Below are positions 24,700 through 34,332 of a stretch of DNA of 64,000 bases, one piece after another. How positions within the stretch are numbered: the first letter of the stretch is position 1; each line of letters begins with the position of its first letter. Below the pieces are notes generated by a model, which did no database searches, was not told where the DNA came from, and saw nothing but the letters and a program-made list of their open reading frames with translations. The translations under genes were made by a program, and so were the position numbers. The stretch is from NCBI GenBank assembly GCA_002480085.1, contig DKPJ01000017.1, forward strand, positions 124,001 through 188,000, in the 5' to 3' direction. The DNA comes from Enterobacteriaceae bacterium UBA7338 (lineage in GTDB: Bacteria > Pseudomonadota > Gammaproteobacteria > Enterobacterales > Enterobacteriaceae).

Positions 24700-24728
24700 T
24701 TGACAACGCCCTTTGCCGTCGCTACTAT
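24700..24728 (+). promoter_or_regulatory. Sigma-70 promoter of the second tRNA-Asn
   Basis: TTGACA at 24700-24705 and TACTAT at 24723-24728 with a 17-base spacer and a GC-rich discriminator. It differs in sequence from the first tRNA-Asn promoter, so the duplication does not include the promoter. Confidence 0.88.
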
Positions 24729-24734
24729 TCGCCT

Positions 24735-24823
24735 CGTTCACACGATTCCTCTGTAGTTCAGTCGGTAGAACGGCGGACTGTTAATCCGTATGTCACTGGT
24801 TCGAGTCCAGTCAGAGGAGCCAA
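24735..24823 (+). repeat. 89-base direct repeat around tRNA-Asn, copy 2
   Basis: Identical to 11216-11304 in the same orientation. The segment between the two copies contains the RiPP operon, cbl and nac. Confidence 0.9.
24747..24822 (+). tRNA. asnV: tRNA-Asn (anticodon GTT), second copy
   Basis: Identical over 76 bases to the tRNA at 11228-11303, with encoded CCA. Its place just beyond nac corresponds to asnV of E. coli. A terminator follows at 24831. Confidence 0.96.
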
Positions 24824-24830
24824 ATTTAAG

Positions 24831-24857
24831 AAGCCCGCTTGTTAGCGGGCTTTTTGC
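24831..24857 (+). terminator. Terminator after the second tRNA-Asn
   Basis: AAGCCCGC (24831-24838) and GCGGGCTT (24845-24852) followed by TTT, forming a strong hairpin directly downstream of the tRNA. It also serves the convergent small lipoprotein gene. Confidence 0.85.
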
Positions 24858-24867
24858 TTTTCAGCGG

Positions 24868-25050
24868 TTATGTTTGTAGCGGATCTACCTTTTGAGCACC
24901 TGTATTATCGATTTGGTTGACATGGCTGCTTTCAAAATGGGTAACCCTGTCAGAGCGTAATGATGCCTTAATAACCGAGTGGTTTACTGCACAGGAATTT
25001 AACATGAGCAGCTGTAGCAACATAAGCCCTGATAGCGTCGTTTTATTCAT
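24868..25050 (-). CDS. Small putative lipoprotein
   Basis: A 60-residue protein with an N-terminal lipoprotein signal: MNKTTLSGLMLLQLLMLNSC, lipobox LNSC with acylated Cys20, leaving a 41-residue mature peptide with no further motif. Residue +2 is Ala, which would direct it to the outer membrane under the Lol rule. AAGGAG precedes the ATG by six or seven bases, which supports expression. Toxin-release or entry-exclusion lipoproteins are small like this, but nothing in the sequence assigns a role. It lies between asnV and the Tc locus and is convergent with the tRNA. I do not recognise a family. Confidence 0.6.
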   Translation of the reverse strand: MNKTTLSGLMLLQLLMLNSCAVNHSVIKASLRSDRVTHFESSHVNQIDNTGAQKVDPLQT

Positions 25051-25236
25051 AATTGCTCCTTAATGAATTTTATATAAATTTTAACCAGCCAGCATCGTTG
25101 GCAAAAGTATTGTGATATTTTTTGAAGGTTGAAAAGATTTTTAATTATTGAATAATTTAATTTTTAATAAGCAATTTACTTTTTGCGACACGCTATCAGC
25201 TTAAAATAGCTTATTTTTGCTGTCACGCTTTTGTAT

Positions 25237-25263
25237 AAAGCCCGCTACATGGCGGGCTTTATG
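25237..25263 (-). terminator. Terminator of the Tc toxin operon
   Basis: AAAGCCCGC (25237-25245) and GCGGGCTTT (25252-25260) around a short loop, immediately after the tcaC stop on the minus strand; A/T runs on both flanks. Confidence 0.8.
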
Positions 25264-25264
25264 A

Positions 25265-28200
25265 TTAGGCGTTGATATTTTCCGGCAGACCCGCCGTATC
25301 GTTCTCATCCTCCGCCACCGTAAACCACGAATACCAGCTGTTACGGCGTAGGTAACCTTTCGCGGTCACCGTGCGGATATTACGCCCCAGCGCATCGTAG
25401 TAGAGGGTATCGCTATAGCCCTGGGTGCGCAGGGAGGCATCGGTGACATAGAGCCAGCTATCCAGGAAATAAGGCTGATAGCTGCGCACCACCTGGCCCT
25501 TATTGTCATACTCAACCCGACCCGAGATAGCCCAGCGGGGAGCTGCATCCACCTCAGCCGTATCGACCTCACCATCCTCCTCCCGATGCCAGGCTTTCCC
25601 GTCAGGCACCAGCGTACACTGCTGGAGAGTACGGCCAAAGCCGTCGCTGTAGCCCACGGCAATAGCCGTCTGCTGCAGCAGTTTGCCGGCATCATCCGGA
25701 TCGGGGGTATCAGGATAGTTATCCGCCGTCAGCACTGCGCTGTGGACCGGGATGCGGTCGCTCTCCGTTAACAGCGTCGCCAGCGGATCGTCAGGATTCG
25801 CCTGCGCCCATCGGTGGCCCGCAGGGCGGATGTACCCATCAAAGGTGATGAATCGGCGATCCAGAAGCGATGACCAGCCCCCCGCTACTGCCGCATCTGC
25901 CGCGCTCTCCGTTACGCTAGCCATCCAGCTGAACATATCGGTCACGCTTATAGTCGCCAGCTGTTGGATATAGCCTGGCGCGGTGGCCGCATCGATGGCC
26001 TCCTGCACGCTCAGCGCTGGATCGACAGCATAATCGGACACCATACCAAAACCGACCTGCTGCCCGCCGTTTTCGGTGCCGTAGACGCTGCCGCCTTTAG
26101 CCTGCCCCAGCGCATCCAGCTGAACCTCCTGGATATTGGCGTTGATATCGGTGGTCTGCCACGGCGTCAGAAAACGGTAATCATAAGCTGCGCTAGTGCT
26201 GTTGCGGCTATCGCTCTGCCTGGTTACGCAGAGGGAGTAGTCGTCATACTGATAGCTGACTGCGGAGACGAGCTTTGTTGACTGGGTGCTGCGCGGCATA
26301 GAAAACGGCAGATACTGGCCGTTATCATCCGTGTAATAAACAAAGCTGTGCTCCGTTCCCCACAGCGGATTGTCTGCATCATCTGACATGGAGACGTAGC
26401 CGAGCTTATCCCAGGCATAGTCTGGCGGAATATCAATCCCGTCATAGGCCGCCAGCGCGGTGCTGTCCAGTACGGCAGTCCGCTGGTGATCCACCAGTGC
26501 CCGCAGATCCGGCGGGGTAACGGCGTAAATCACCTCACTCTGCCCGCTCAGATAGCGTGTCTGGCCGTTGCCCAACAGCCCATCCGGATCGCTTAACGTT
26601 TCGTAACTGATACCGCCAGCGGGCACGCTATCATACACCAGCTGATTACCACGGCGGGTATCCGGCAGGCCCAGCCGCCAGCCTTGCGGATCGTCAAGAT
26701 GGATTACGGAAGCAAGGCTCTCCGTCAGGCGCAGCTTCTGCTGCTGATCGTCATAGGTATTATCCCAGGCGTCGGCAGGCAGATTGGCGGGATAAGGTGA
26801 TAGTGGATGCGATGCCCTGCGCGGGTATGCCACGCTGACCTGCTGCAGCGGCGTGCCGTAGTCGTCACGCACCAGCGTCACCTGCTGCACAACAACAGGA
26901 TCGTCCGCCCTCTGCTCATAGCCGCTGGCGACCTGCTCCAGCCCCAGCGGAAGCACGATTGGCATCTCCCCTTCCTGAATCAGGCGAACCTGCATACGGT
27001 GTTGGGTACATGAGTAAGGTGCTGCGCTCTCGCCTTGCGTCCAGACCTCACTGCGCAGCAGCGCGCCTTTTAAGGCACGGTAGAGCCACCTGCGGGTATT
27101 GTCATCTGGCGCATCCAGCACCTGGTCCTGCCCGTCTTCATACTGTGTTAGCAGGGTGGCGTTGAGGGCAATAGCCTCGCTGTCCCCCTGCCACGGCTCC
27201 CCATAGAGGCGGGTCTCATCCTCCTCCCGGCCACAGTGGTACCAGGATTTGGTGAGCAGCGTAGCAGCCAGCGGCGTGTCGTCACCTACTGGCAAGGCAT
27301 CATCGTTGGTATCTTTGGTCTCTACATAGCCAAACCCGCAGAACTCGCGCTCCCGGCCATCATAGACCCCCTGATAGTAGCGGCAGCTCTGGCTAAGCTG
27401 ATTACCGGTAATTTCATCCAGGGTGAGGGTTTTCACCAGCAGCTGCATGGCGAAAGGCAGCGCGGGCACCGCCTGCGGATCCGCTGCTTTTTCGTCCAGC
27501 CACGACTGGGACGAGCTGCGATAGCAGAGCGTGTGGCTGGCTCCCAGGTTATTATTCACGCCGTTGAGCAGGTAAGGCTTAGCGCTGTTAAAGGCGTAGC
27601 GCCAGTGGGTCGGTGTCATATAAGGAATAGAGAGCACCAGCTCCGCCATGCCGGTTCCCTGCACGTCGGCTACGGTCACCTGACAGAGACGATCGTAGAA
27701 TACGTCTCCCGGCAGCAGCACCGCCTCGCCTACGATAAAACCATTCCCGCCCTGGTTAAGCCAAATCTGCGCCCGGTCATGCTGCATATAGATGATATCC
27801 GGTGCGCCAGAGCCGTCGGTATCTGCCAGCAGAACGTTTTCCGGATTAAAGGTGCCCTCATCGAGAGCGTCGATTGGCGGCAGGAGCAGGCTAATCGGTG
27901 AGCCGAAGCGACCACGACCCAGGTTAGGCCAGCAGGTGACCTCATCGTAACGGATACGACATAGGTGCGACTGGCCGGAACCCAACATATCGGCAAAAAC
28001 TACCAGCTCACGGGCGTTACGTCCGGGGATCGGCAGGGCAATATCCTCTCCCTGCGCCACGTCGAGGCCCACGCTAAAGCTCTCGCCTTCGTTAGCATAC
28101 AGGCGTACCGATGACGGCCCTATCAACGCCAGATCGGCCAGACCGCTGCCCACCAGGGCGGCAAACTGCGCCTGGGGGTGGAAGAACTCGGTAGGCAGCG

Positions 28201-29665
28201 CGCTGAAGGGGGTAAACCCGCTCCAGCTCTTATCCGATCTTTGGGTAAAGAAGCCCGCCATGCCAGGCTGGGCAACAACCCAGTCGAGCTGGCCGTCGCC
28301 GTTGATATCCATCAGCCGGGCAGCGTCATTCTGCATCGCCGGCGCGCTGGGCAGCACCTGCCAGTCGGCATACGACACGCTGTCGCCCCCCTCCTCTCCG
28401 CGCTGCGGCGCACGGTAGCGCCACTCGCTGCCCGTGCGGCATAGCACCCCCGGCAGCCCTTCGCCGTAGAGATCCACCAGCGAGAAGGGCCAGCTCTCCA
28501 GCCCCGGCAGCGCGGGCAGCTGCTCCCAGCCTGATCCGCTCTCTGCCTCAGGCTGGCTATACTGTAGCTCCAGCGGCGGCAGCGACTGCACGTAGCCGTC
28601 GGTTTCATAAGCCAGCGTCCGGGCGCTGGTTAACTGCGTCAAAACCGGGTTTTCGTCATACTCCAGCAGCAGGCGAGTGACCAGCGTATCCGGCTCCCCC
28701 AGCTCATCGCGAAAATGGTGGAACATCAGCACCTGGCGGCAGAGGCGATGCACGCGGATCTCGAACCCGTAGTCGTAGCGGGAGTAAGGATCCTGTCGGG
28801 CTGGCCATGTTCCCGAGGCGGTAAACGCGGGCGGCGTCTGCGGATCGACACCGCGTTCGCCGTAGTCAAATACCAGAGTGAAGTACCAGTCTACGCCTGG
28901 CTTATCGCGACTCCACAGATAGAGATCTGTGGCGGGATCGACATTGCCATACTGCACCTGGCTGAGGTAGCGCATGGCGCTGCAGTCGCGCCCGCTGGCG
29001 TCAACGTTGTCGCCGTTTTCTGCCAAATAGGAGTAGTAAACATGCTCCCCTGTCGGACTAACCGACTCCTCCAGCAGCCATTGCGCCGTATGCGCTGTGG
29101 CCTGCGGATCGCTGATGCGTGCCGCCGGGGTTTTCCCCAGCAGATGCAAAGCGCCGTCGCTGCCGTGCAGCAGCCAGAAGTCGTCGTCACTGGTATTGCC
29201 GAACCAGTACTCCAGGCGGTTGAACGCCCCCTCGGTACGCGGCTGGTAGCGGGTTACCGAGTAGGTTTGTGAAAATGTAACGTCGCCATAGGCGGAACAG
29301 GTTATCGGATTAGGCTCGCTGGCGCTGCTGGCCGTTTTTACCAGCACCTCGCCATTAGGTCCCAAAAACTCATCCGCATCATTATACTGCGGTACGCCGT
29401 GGCTGGTGCGCCGGGCGATACGCATCGCCTCACAGAACCAGCCCACGCCGAATACGCTATTTCCACCGCCGCTGCTGTAGCTCAGCGATAGCCCAGGGGC
29501 GAAACCACGCCCGGCGGTAATGGGCAGCGGCAGCGCCATGCTGGCCAGCCCGGTCGGGCCTGCCTGGCCCAGCGACTCACCCATCCCCGTCAGCGCCCCG
29601 CCACCTTTAGGCAACGCAGGCGGCGTAACCGAGACCGCTGAAGAAAACGCATTTTGTTGTTGCAT
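25265..29665 (-). CDS. tcaC: Tc toxin TcB-type subunit (TcaC-like)
   Basis: A 1466-residue TcB subunit. The N-terminal SpvB-like domain begins near residue 15 (PALPKGGGALTGMGESLG) and contains AGRGFAPGLSLSYSSGGGNSVFG; FG-GAP/VCBS-like repeats follow around 370-700 (for example LMDINGDGQLDWV), forming the beta-propeller that docks on TcA. TcdB middle domains come next. The end DALGRNIRTVTAKGYLRRNSWYSWFTVAEDENDTA is the normal TcB terminus that would abut TcC. TcB and TcC together form the cocoon holding the toxic TcC C-terminus. GGAGAA precedes the ATG. A hairpin (29683-29702) separates it from tcaB. No TcC gene follows: the stop is succeeded by a terminator. Confidence 0.93.
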   Translation of the reverse strand: MQQQNAFSSAVSVTPPALPKGGGALTGMGESLGQAGPTGLASMALPLPITAGRGFAPGLSLSYSSGGGNSVFGVGWFCEAMRIARRTSHGVPQYNDADEFLGPNGEVLVKTASSASEPNPITCSAYGDVTFSQTYSVTRYQPRTEGAFNRLEYWFGNTSDDDFWLLHGSDGALHLLGKTPAARISDPQATAHTAQWLLEESVSPTGEHVYYSYLAENGDNVDASGRDCSAMRYLSQVQYGNVDPATDLYLWSRDKPGVDWYFTLVFDYGERGVDPQTPPAFTASGTWPARQDPYSRYDYGFEIRVHRLCRQVLMFHHFRDELGEPDTLVTRLLLEYDENPVLTQLTSARTLAYETDGYVQSLPPLELQYSQPEAESGSGWEQLPALPGLESWPFSLVDLYGEGLPGVLCRTGSEWRYRAPQRGEEGGDSVSYADWQVLPSAPAMQNDAARLMDINGDGQLDWVVAQPGMAGFFTQRSDKSWSGFTPFSALPTEFFHPQAQFAALVGSGLADLALIGPSSVRLYANEGESFSVGLDVAQGEDIALPIPGRNARELVVFADMLGSGQSHLCRIRYDEVTCWPNLGRGRFGSPISLLLPPIDALDEGTFNPENVLLADTDGSGAPDIIYMQHDRAQIWLNQGGNGFIVGEAVLLPGDVFYDRLCQVTVADVQGTGMAELVLSIPYMTPTHWRYAFNSAKPYLLNGVNNNLGASHTLCYRSSSQSWLDEKAADPQAVPALPFAMQLLVKTLTLDEITGNQLSQSCRYYQGVYDGREREFCGFGYVETKDTNDDALPVGDDTPLAATLLTKSWYHCGREEDETRLYGEPWQGDSEAIALNATLLTQYEDGQDQVLDAPDDNTRRWLYRALKGALLRSEVWTQGESAAPYSCTQHRMQVRLIQEGEMPIVLPLGLEQVASGYEQRADDPVVVQQVTLVRDDYGTPLQQVSVAYPRRASHPLSPYPANLPADAWDNTYDDQQQKLRLTESLASVIHLDDPQGWRLGLPDTRRGNQLVYDSVPAGGISYETLSDPDGLLGNGQTRYLSGQSEVIYAVTPPDLRALVDHQRTAVLDSTALAAYDGIDIPPDYAWDKLGYVSMSDDADNPLWGTEHSFVYYTDDNGQYLPFSMPRSTQSTKLVSAVSYQYDDYSLCVTRQSDSRNSTSAAYDYRFLTPWQTTDINANIQEVQLDALGQAKGGSVYGTENGGQQVGFGMVSDYAVDPALSVQEAIDAATAPGYIQQLATISVTDMFSWMASVTESAADAAVAGGWSSLLDRRFITFDGYIRPAGHRWAQANPDDPLATLLTESDRIPVHSAVLTADNYPDTPDPDDAGKLLQQTAIAVGYSDGFGRTLQQCTLVPDGKAWHREEDGEVDTAEVDAAPRWAISGRVEYDNKGQVVRSYQPYFLDSWLYVTDASLRTQGYSDTLYYDALGRNIRTVTAKGYLRRNSWYSWFTVAEDENDTAGLPENINA

Positions 29666-29713
29666 AACATTTCTCCTGAAACGGGCCGCCAGCGGACGGC
29701 CCGGAAGTTGCTC

Positions 29714-32700
29714 TTACAGCGTGTTGGTAACCGCCTGTTCAAAGGTGCTGCCGCCGTACAGCGCGGTGTAGTGAACCTGGATGATGACGTCATTCAGGGA
29801 TTGCAGTACCGCCTGCTGCTGCGCGGAGGTGAAGTTCGGGAACTTCAGCTGCCAGTCAGAGACGGCCCCCGTACCCTCAAACGGTAGGTAGCGTTCATCA
29901 CCAAAGTTCAGCACGAACATGCCGCTGTCGTTTATTCCCTGCGAGACGGCGATCTGCTGGCTGGCACGCAGATTAGTGATGATGTTGCTGGCGCTGCCTT
30001 TGGTGCTGTCGTTGAGGTAGTTCACGCCATCAATATCCGCCTTCAACAGAGTGCGGCTGCCGGACTGGGTCAGGGTCAATTTCACGTCCTGATACGGTCC
30101 TACCAGCGCGGGCAGCGAGACGGTCACGAACTTGATCTGCCGCAGATAGTGGCCCGGATAGTCGTTATCGAACAGCGACTCGCTAAGGGAGAACTGCGTC
30201 GCACCGTCTGTCAGAAGGCTGCTAAAGGCGTCGCTGTCGAGCTGCTTCAGGGAGACCGTTTTGGTCAGCTCCAGACGGCGCGCGTTGCGCGACAGCCAGG
30301 CGGACTCCATCTGCTGCAGGTTGAGCGTCAGCGTCTCGCCCACCAGCAGGCCGTGATAGCTATCGTTCCACGCCCCGGTCTGAATAAAGGTGGAGTTCAT
30401 ATCCCCCATCTCATACTGCCAGCTGGCCTGGGCGCTCAGGCAGAGGGAGAGCACCGCGTCGTAGGCCTGGTAGTAGAGCGCCGAGAGCTGCCCGGTCAGC
30501 CAGTTGTAGAGCGAGGACTGGGTGAAGCGGGTAGTCAGGAAGTTCAGCGTGGACTTCAGGTTATCCTGCTGCGCCTGGGCCAGCTGCAGCGAGGTCACCG
30601 CTCCCTGACGACGCACCGCCAGCGCGTCAAGCTGGGCGTTAAGGGTACCCACCTCTGATTGCGCCTGCTGGTACTGGAACTGCCACTCTTCGCTACGGCG
30701 GCGGTAGTTTTCCGATATATCCGTCTGCTGGGCGGCGAGGCCGGTGATATCCGCGGCCAGCTGCAGCACGATCCCGGCGGCCAGCGTCGGGGCGCTCACC
30801 TCTACGCCCCCGGTCGCCAGGCCGAAGATGTTGGGGAGGGTCTTCATCGCCATGCCCGCAGTAATCAGCGGAGAAGCAGCGGTCATCGAGGCGGATGAGC
30901 TGTCGCGCAGCACCATGGCGCTGGTTTCCCCTGCCGAGACGCCGGTGGTGTAGAGGCCGAAGTAGTGATCGTAGCGCTGCTGCGCCATGCTGCGGCTGGC
31001 CTCCAGCACGGTTTTATCCTGATCGAGGGCGTCGATGGCGTTCTGCCCCAGCGTCAGATTGTAGGCCGAGATATCCAGCGCCAGCTGGGCATCCAGCTCC
31101 TGGAGACCCGTCGTGTCCTTGCGCTCATAGTAGCTGAGCAGCGTCTGGCCGAACTGGCTCAGAGTAGAGACGGCGGCGCGGGCGCTCTGCAGCATGGTGG
31201 TAAAGCGGTATGGCGGGATGGTCGCCGTCATGCCGGAGGAGGCGCTGATAAGCGAGCCGCCCTGCACGCTCTGCGCCATCAGCACCGTCGGGTTGACCGG
31301 CGGGGCATAGAGCGGGACACTCATCGGCAGGCCATCGATGGTCAGCTGGTGGCGCAGGTTATAGAGCCGGGAGTCGAGCGTGTTCCAGTAGCCAAGCAGC
31401 TGGCTGTTGACCGGGGCCATAAAGCTGTCGCTGGTTGTTACGTCCGCCGCCACGCTGAGCTGTCCGGCAAAGGCAGGCAGCGCCGTGACCTGCTGCTCAT
31501 AGCTAAGCAGGGCCACGTTGCTCTCTGCGCTGTCGGCCAGCGCTTCCAGCGTCTCGGGCACCCAGTGGTTAACAATTAACGTGTCCGGGCGGATACCGAG
31601 CAGGTCCTTCACCTGGCCGTACTGTAACCGGGCGAGGCTCAGGCCGTCGTTAGTCAGCAGGCGGTAGCTGGCATCGGCGGCAGCCATCAGGGTGCTGACA
31701 TAGGCCATGAAGACTGCTTTCTGGTAATGGACAGGATAAGCAGAAGCCAGCGCGTCCGGGTCGGTGGTCAGCCAGACTGCAGAGACCTGGGCAGCGGACG
31801 AGGCGCTCTCCACCAGCGGGCGCACGCTCCAGTAGTCCGGTTCCGGGTACTGCGTGCGGATATCGCTGCTGTTGTCGCGCCCGCGGGCAGCCGGGTCGAA
31901 GATGTAGTCGTACCAGCCTAATGCATCGCTGTACTCCTCCTCCTGACTTAGGCGCCACGCCACCAGGTACGGCATATAGAAGAACAGCTCCCAGAAGTAA
32001 ATACCGTTTGCGCCGCTGAAGTCCATTGGGACAGCGGTATCGTTGGTCATACCGGGTTCGAGGGTCAGCTGGGTGTCCCAGTTGAGCAGAGCCTTGATGC
32101 TGGCGCTGGCTTTATTGATAAGTTCTTTAGCAAACAGAGTATTCAGCCGGATAGGGGATATTTCTTTTGTACCATCAGGCGTGTCGCTGAATTGTAGGAA
32201 AACAGCTGTGCCGAACGAATCATCTGCTCTGGATGTTATGGTTGGCGTCACGGGCATACTCAGCGCTTTCTGGAAGGTTATTTTATATTCATCCTGAACG
32301 CCGTAAACAGAGTCGTCCTGATAGCCAAATGAAAAATACCAGTACATATGAACATCATCAGAATTGGCAGAAGGGATATTGTCTATGGAAAATGTCCATG
32401 TAGAACTATTTGCTGTAAAAGCATCCGCCGTTAACGTATATTGCAAAGTACCTGTTTGCCAGCAGTTCATTTCGCTATTGGAATATGCCTTACGAGTCCA
32501 GGAAGCGCTGATGTCAGTAGATAAAGAAAAAGAAGGTATGGTGAGCTGAATATGATTACTGCTATCAATAAAATTAATCGAAAGCTCATCATTATATGAG
32601 CCCCACGGATATTGAACCCATTCACCATCAATGTCGAAACCAGTACTCGTATAAGCATATGACTTAGATAGCACATTCCTATAAGCTTTGCCATCATAGG

Positions 32701-34264
32701 TTAAATTAGTTATATTTACATAATTACAATTAGAAGTTCCGGGATTCTCCATAACTATAGAAATCTTTTTCATTAACCCAACTGCATTAGTATGCTCAGC
32801 AGCAGAATTGTCGTAATGTACCAAATCAAAATAAAAATTAACATTCTTTTCGCTATCGTTATAAATAACATTATTTCTATAAGATTTAGGCAGCGTTACT
32901 GAATTAGGAACGGTAACACTTACATTAAATGTCCCATCCACATTGTAAGTTACCGATGCATTACTTTTATTTAAAGCTGGGAGAATAACGCCCGAGTTAA
33001 TCCAGGAATCATTACTCTGATCAGGTTGATAATCGACAGCAACTAATTCAAAAAGACCATACACATATGCAGACTGTATTTTTAATTGATTACCAGAGGC
33101 CGTAGCGTTATCCAGATAATAACTAAGGAACTCCGCAAGAATTGTTGCATATTCATCCTGAGACTTCGCCTTAACTTTTGAGATATTAAGCCAGTAATCA
33201 ATCTGCATTGACAAGTCATTATAGCCATCCAAACTCGCGCCTTGCGAATTAACATCACCACCTGAATATAACGATACCGTAAGAGCATCTTCATTTTTAT
33301 TATAGCCGCAGGCGGTACATAAAAACTCAGATGTAAATAATTCATCGCAATACCCATCATGATTCTGGCTGTTGATATCATTGTCTACTGACATCATTGC
33401 ATAGGGAGCAGACCAGTTATTACTAAAATCACAATATGCAGTGTAAGCAGTAATTATATCGTAGGTTTCACCATTGGTCGCTCCCGTGGCATTACCTCCC
33501 GTAGTCTTTTCAAACCAGAACAGGTAAAGTCGATTGTTAAAATAGGTCAGACGTGGAATACCCTGAACCTTGTCCGCAGCTATTGTGGTATTCATCGGAT
33601 ACCACTCAGACCAGGCATCGGTCGAAACCACGTTCTCGATATTTTTGCTCATATCAAACGAGCGCCAGTAGTATTGTACCGGTGATGAGTTGGTTTTACC
33701 GAGAAAATAGTAAATTCCCGTCGTCTGGTCGGTGCTATCAAGATACCCACTGACAATCGTCAGATTCGCCACCTGCTCAAACTTGTTGAGGTAGTTCATC
33801 ACTGCCTGCTGGGCCGTGTCGTTATTGATAGTGTTCTGGTTCAGATCGGTAATAAGATCCTTAAAATAGGCGGTCTGGCTCTGACGCAGGGTCGGATCGA
33901 TATAGTTCTCCGGGTAGGTGTCTAGTTCCACCTCTCCCGCCCAGATATCATACTGACTCAGCCCGTCTTTCCAGTTGGTGATATTATCCTGGTCAAGATA
34001 CTGGGTCTGGTAGCCCGGCTCCATATTCATGGTGATGCCGTTAATGTATTGCTGAATACTCGACATCGCCTGCGCGACGCGGGAGGTGGGCACGGCGTTG
34101 CTGACAAGCGGATCGATCAGCAGATATTCATAGACGTCTTCCGGCGTCTGAACCAGATTTACCAAGTCTTCATTGCCGCTGGCAGGAATATACTGCCCCA
34201 TATAGTAGGACAGCAGGGCGTTACGCTGACGTTCATTCAGTGATGCCGCGATATCAATGCTCAT
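29714..34264 (-). CDS. tcaB: Tc toxin TcA C-terminal half (TcaB-like, channel and TcB-binding)
   Basis: A 1516-residue protein corresponding to the C-terminal half of TcdA-type subunits. The N-terminal part (from ASLNERQRNALLSYYMGQY) is the ABC-toxin N-terminal/linker region, the middle includes neuraminidase-like and receptor-binding segments, and the last 600 residues carry long amphipathic helices of the pore-forming channel with an Ala/Gly-rich tip and the TcB-binding domain at the end. The start at 34264 (MSIDIAAS) with AAGG upstream is preferred over an upstream in-frame ATG. Bases about 32100-33450 are strikingly AT-rich within a GC-rich gene, indicating an exchanged domain. TcaB pairs with TcaA to build one TcA pentamer. 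Confidence 0.9.
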   Translation of the reverse strand: MSIDIAASLNERQRNALLSYYMGQYIPASGNEDLVNLVQTPEDVYEYLLIDPLVSNAVPTSRVAQAMSSIQQYINGITMNMEPGYQTQYLDQDNITNWKDGLSQYDIWAGEVELDTYPENYIDPTLRQSQTAYFKDLITDLNQNTINNDTAQQAVMNYLNKFEQVANLTIVSGYLDSTDQTTGIYYFLGKTNSSPVQYYWRSFDMSKNIENVVSTDAWSEWYPMNTTIAADKVQGIPRLTYFNNRLYLFWFEKTTGGNATGATNGETYDIITAYTAYCDFSNNWSAPYAMMSVDNDINSQNHDGYCDELFTSEFLCTACGYNKNEDALTVSLYSGGDVNSQGASLDGYNDLSMQIDYWLNISKVKAKSQDEYATILAEFLSYYLDNATASGNQLKIQSAYVYGLFELVAVDYQPDQSNDSWINSGVILPALNKSNASVTYNVDGTFNVSVTVPNSVTLPKSYRNNVIYNDSEKNVNFYFDLVHYDNSAAEHTNAVGLMKKISIVMENPGTSNCNYVNITNLTYDGKAYRNVLSKSYAYTSTGFDIDGEWVQYPWGSYNDELSINFIDSSNHIQLTIPSFSLSTDISASWTRKAYSNSEMNCWQTGTLQYTLTADAFTANSSTWTFSIDNIPSANSDDVHMYWYFSFGYQDDSVYGVQDEYKITFQKALSMPVTPTITSRADDSFGTAVFLQFSDTPDGTKEISPIRLNTLFAKELINKASASIKALLNWDTQLTLEPGMTNDTAVPMDFSGANGIYFWELFFYMPYLVAWRLSQEEEYSDALGWYDYIFDPAARGRDNSSDIRTQYPEPDYWSVRPLVESASSAAQVSAVWLTTDPDALASAYPVHYQKAVFMAYVSTLMAAADASYRLLTNDGLSLARLQYGQVKDLLGIRPDTLIVNHWVPETLEALADSAESNVALLSYEQQVTALPAFAGQLSVAADVTTSDSFMAPVNSQLLGYWNTLDSRLYNLRHQLTIDGLPMSVPLYAPPVNPTVLMAQSVQGGSLISASSGMTATIPPYRFTTMLQSARAAVSTLSQFGQTLLSYYERKDTTGLQELDAQLALDISAYNLTLGQNAIDALDQDKTVLEASRSMAQQRYDHYFGLYTTGVSAGETSAMVLRDSSSASMTAASPLITAGMAMKTLPNIFGLATGGVEVSAPTLAAGIVLQLAADITGLAAQQTDISENYRRRSEEWQFQYQQAQSEVGTLNAQLDALAVRRQGAVTSLQLAQAQQDNLKSTLNFLTTRFTQSSLYNWLTGQLSALYYQAYDAVLSLCLSAQASWQYEMGDMNSTFIQTGAWNDSYHGLLVGETLTLNLQQMESAWLSRNARRLELTKTVSLKQLDSDAFSSLLTDGATQFSLSESLFDNDYPGHYLRQIKFVTVSLPALVGPYQDVKLTLTQSGSRTLLKADIDGVNYLNDSTKGSASNIITNLRASQQIAVSQGINDSGMFVLNFGDERYLPFEGTGAVSDWQLKFPNFTSAQQQAVLQSLNDVIIQVHYTALYGGSTFEQAVTNTL

Positions 34265-34332
34265 AATTTTTAACCTTAAATTGAGGGATAAGTGCGGCAC
34301 AGCAATGTGTGCCTCAGAGTAAAAAATTTGTA

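Noticed and set aside
11304..24746. A genomic island bounded by the two tRNA-Asn copies as attL and attR.
   Set aside because: cbl, nac and both tRNAs are in the ancestral enteric order, the repeat covers the complete tRNA including upstream bases, and no integrase is present; only the operon portion looks acquired.
29683..29702. GGGCCG/CGGCCC hairpin between tcaB and tcaC as an intrinsic terminator.
   Set aside because: No T-run follows on the minus strand and the ribosome site of tcaC comes right after; at most it modulates relative expression.
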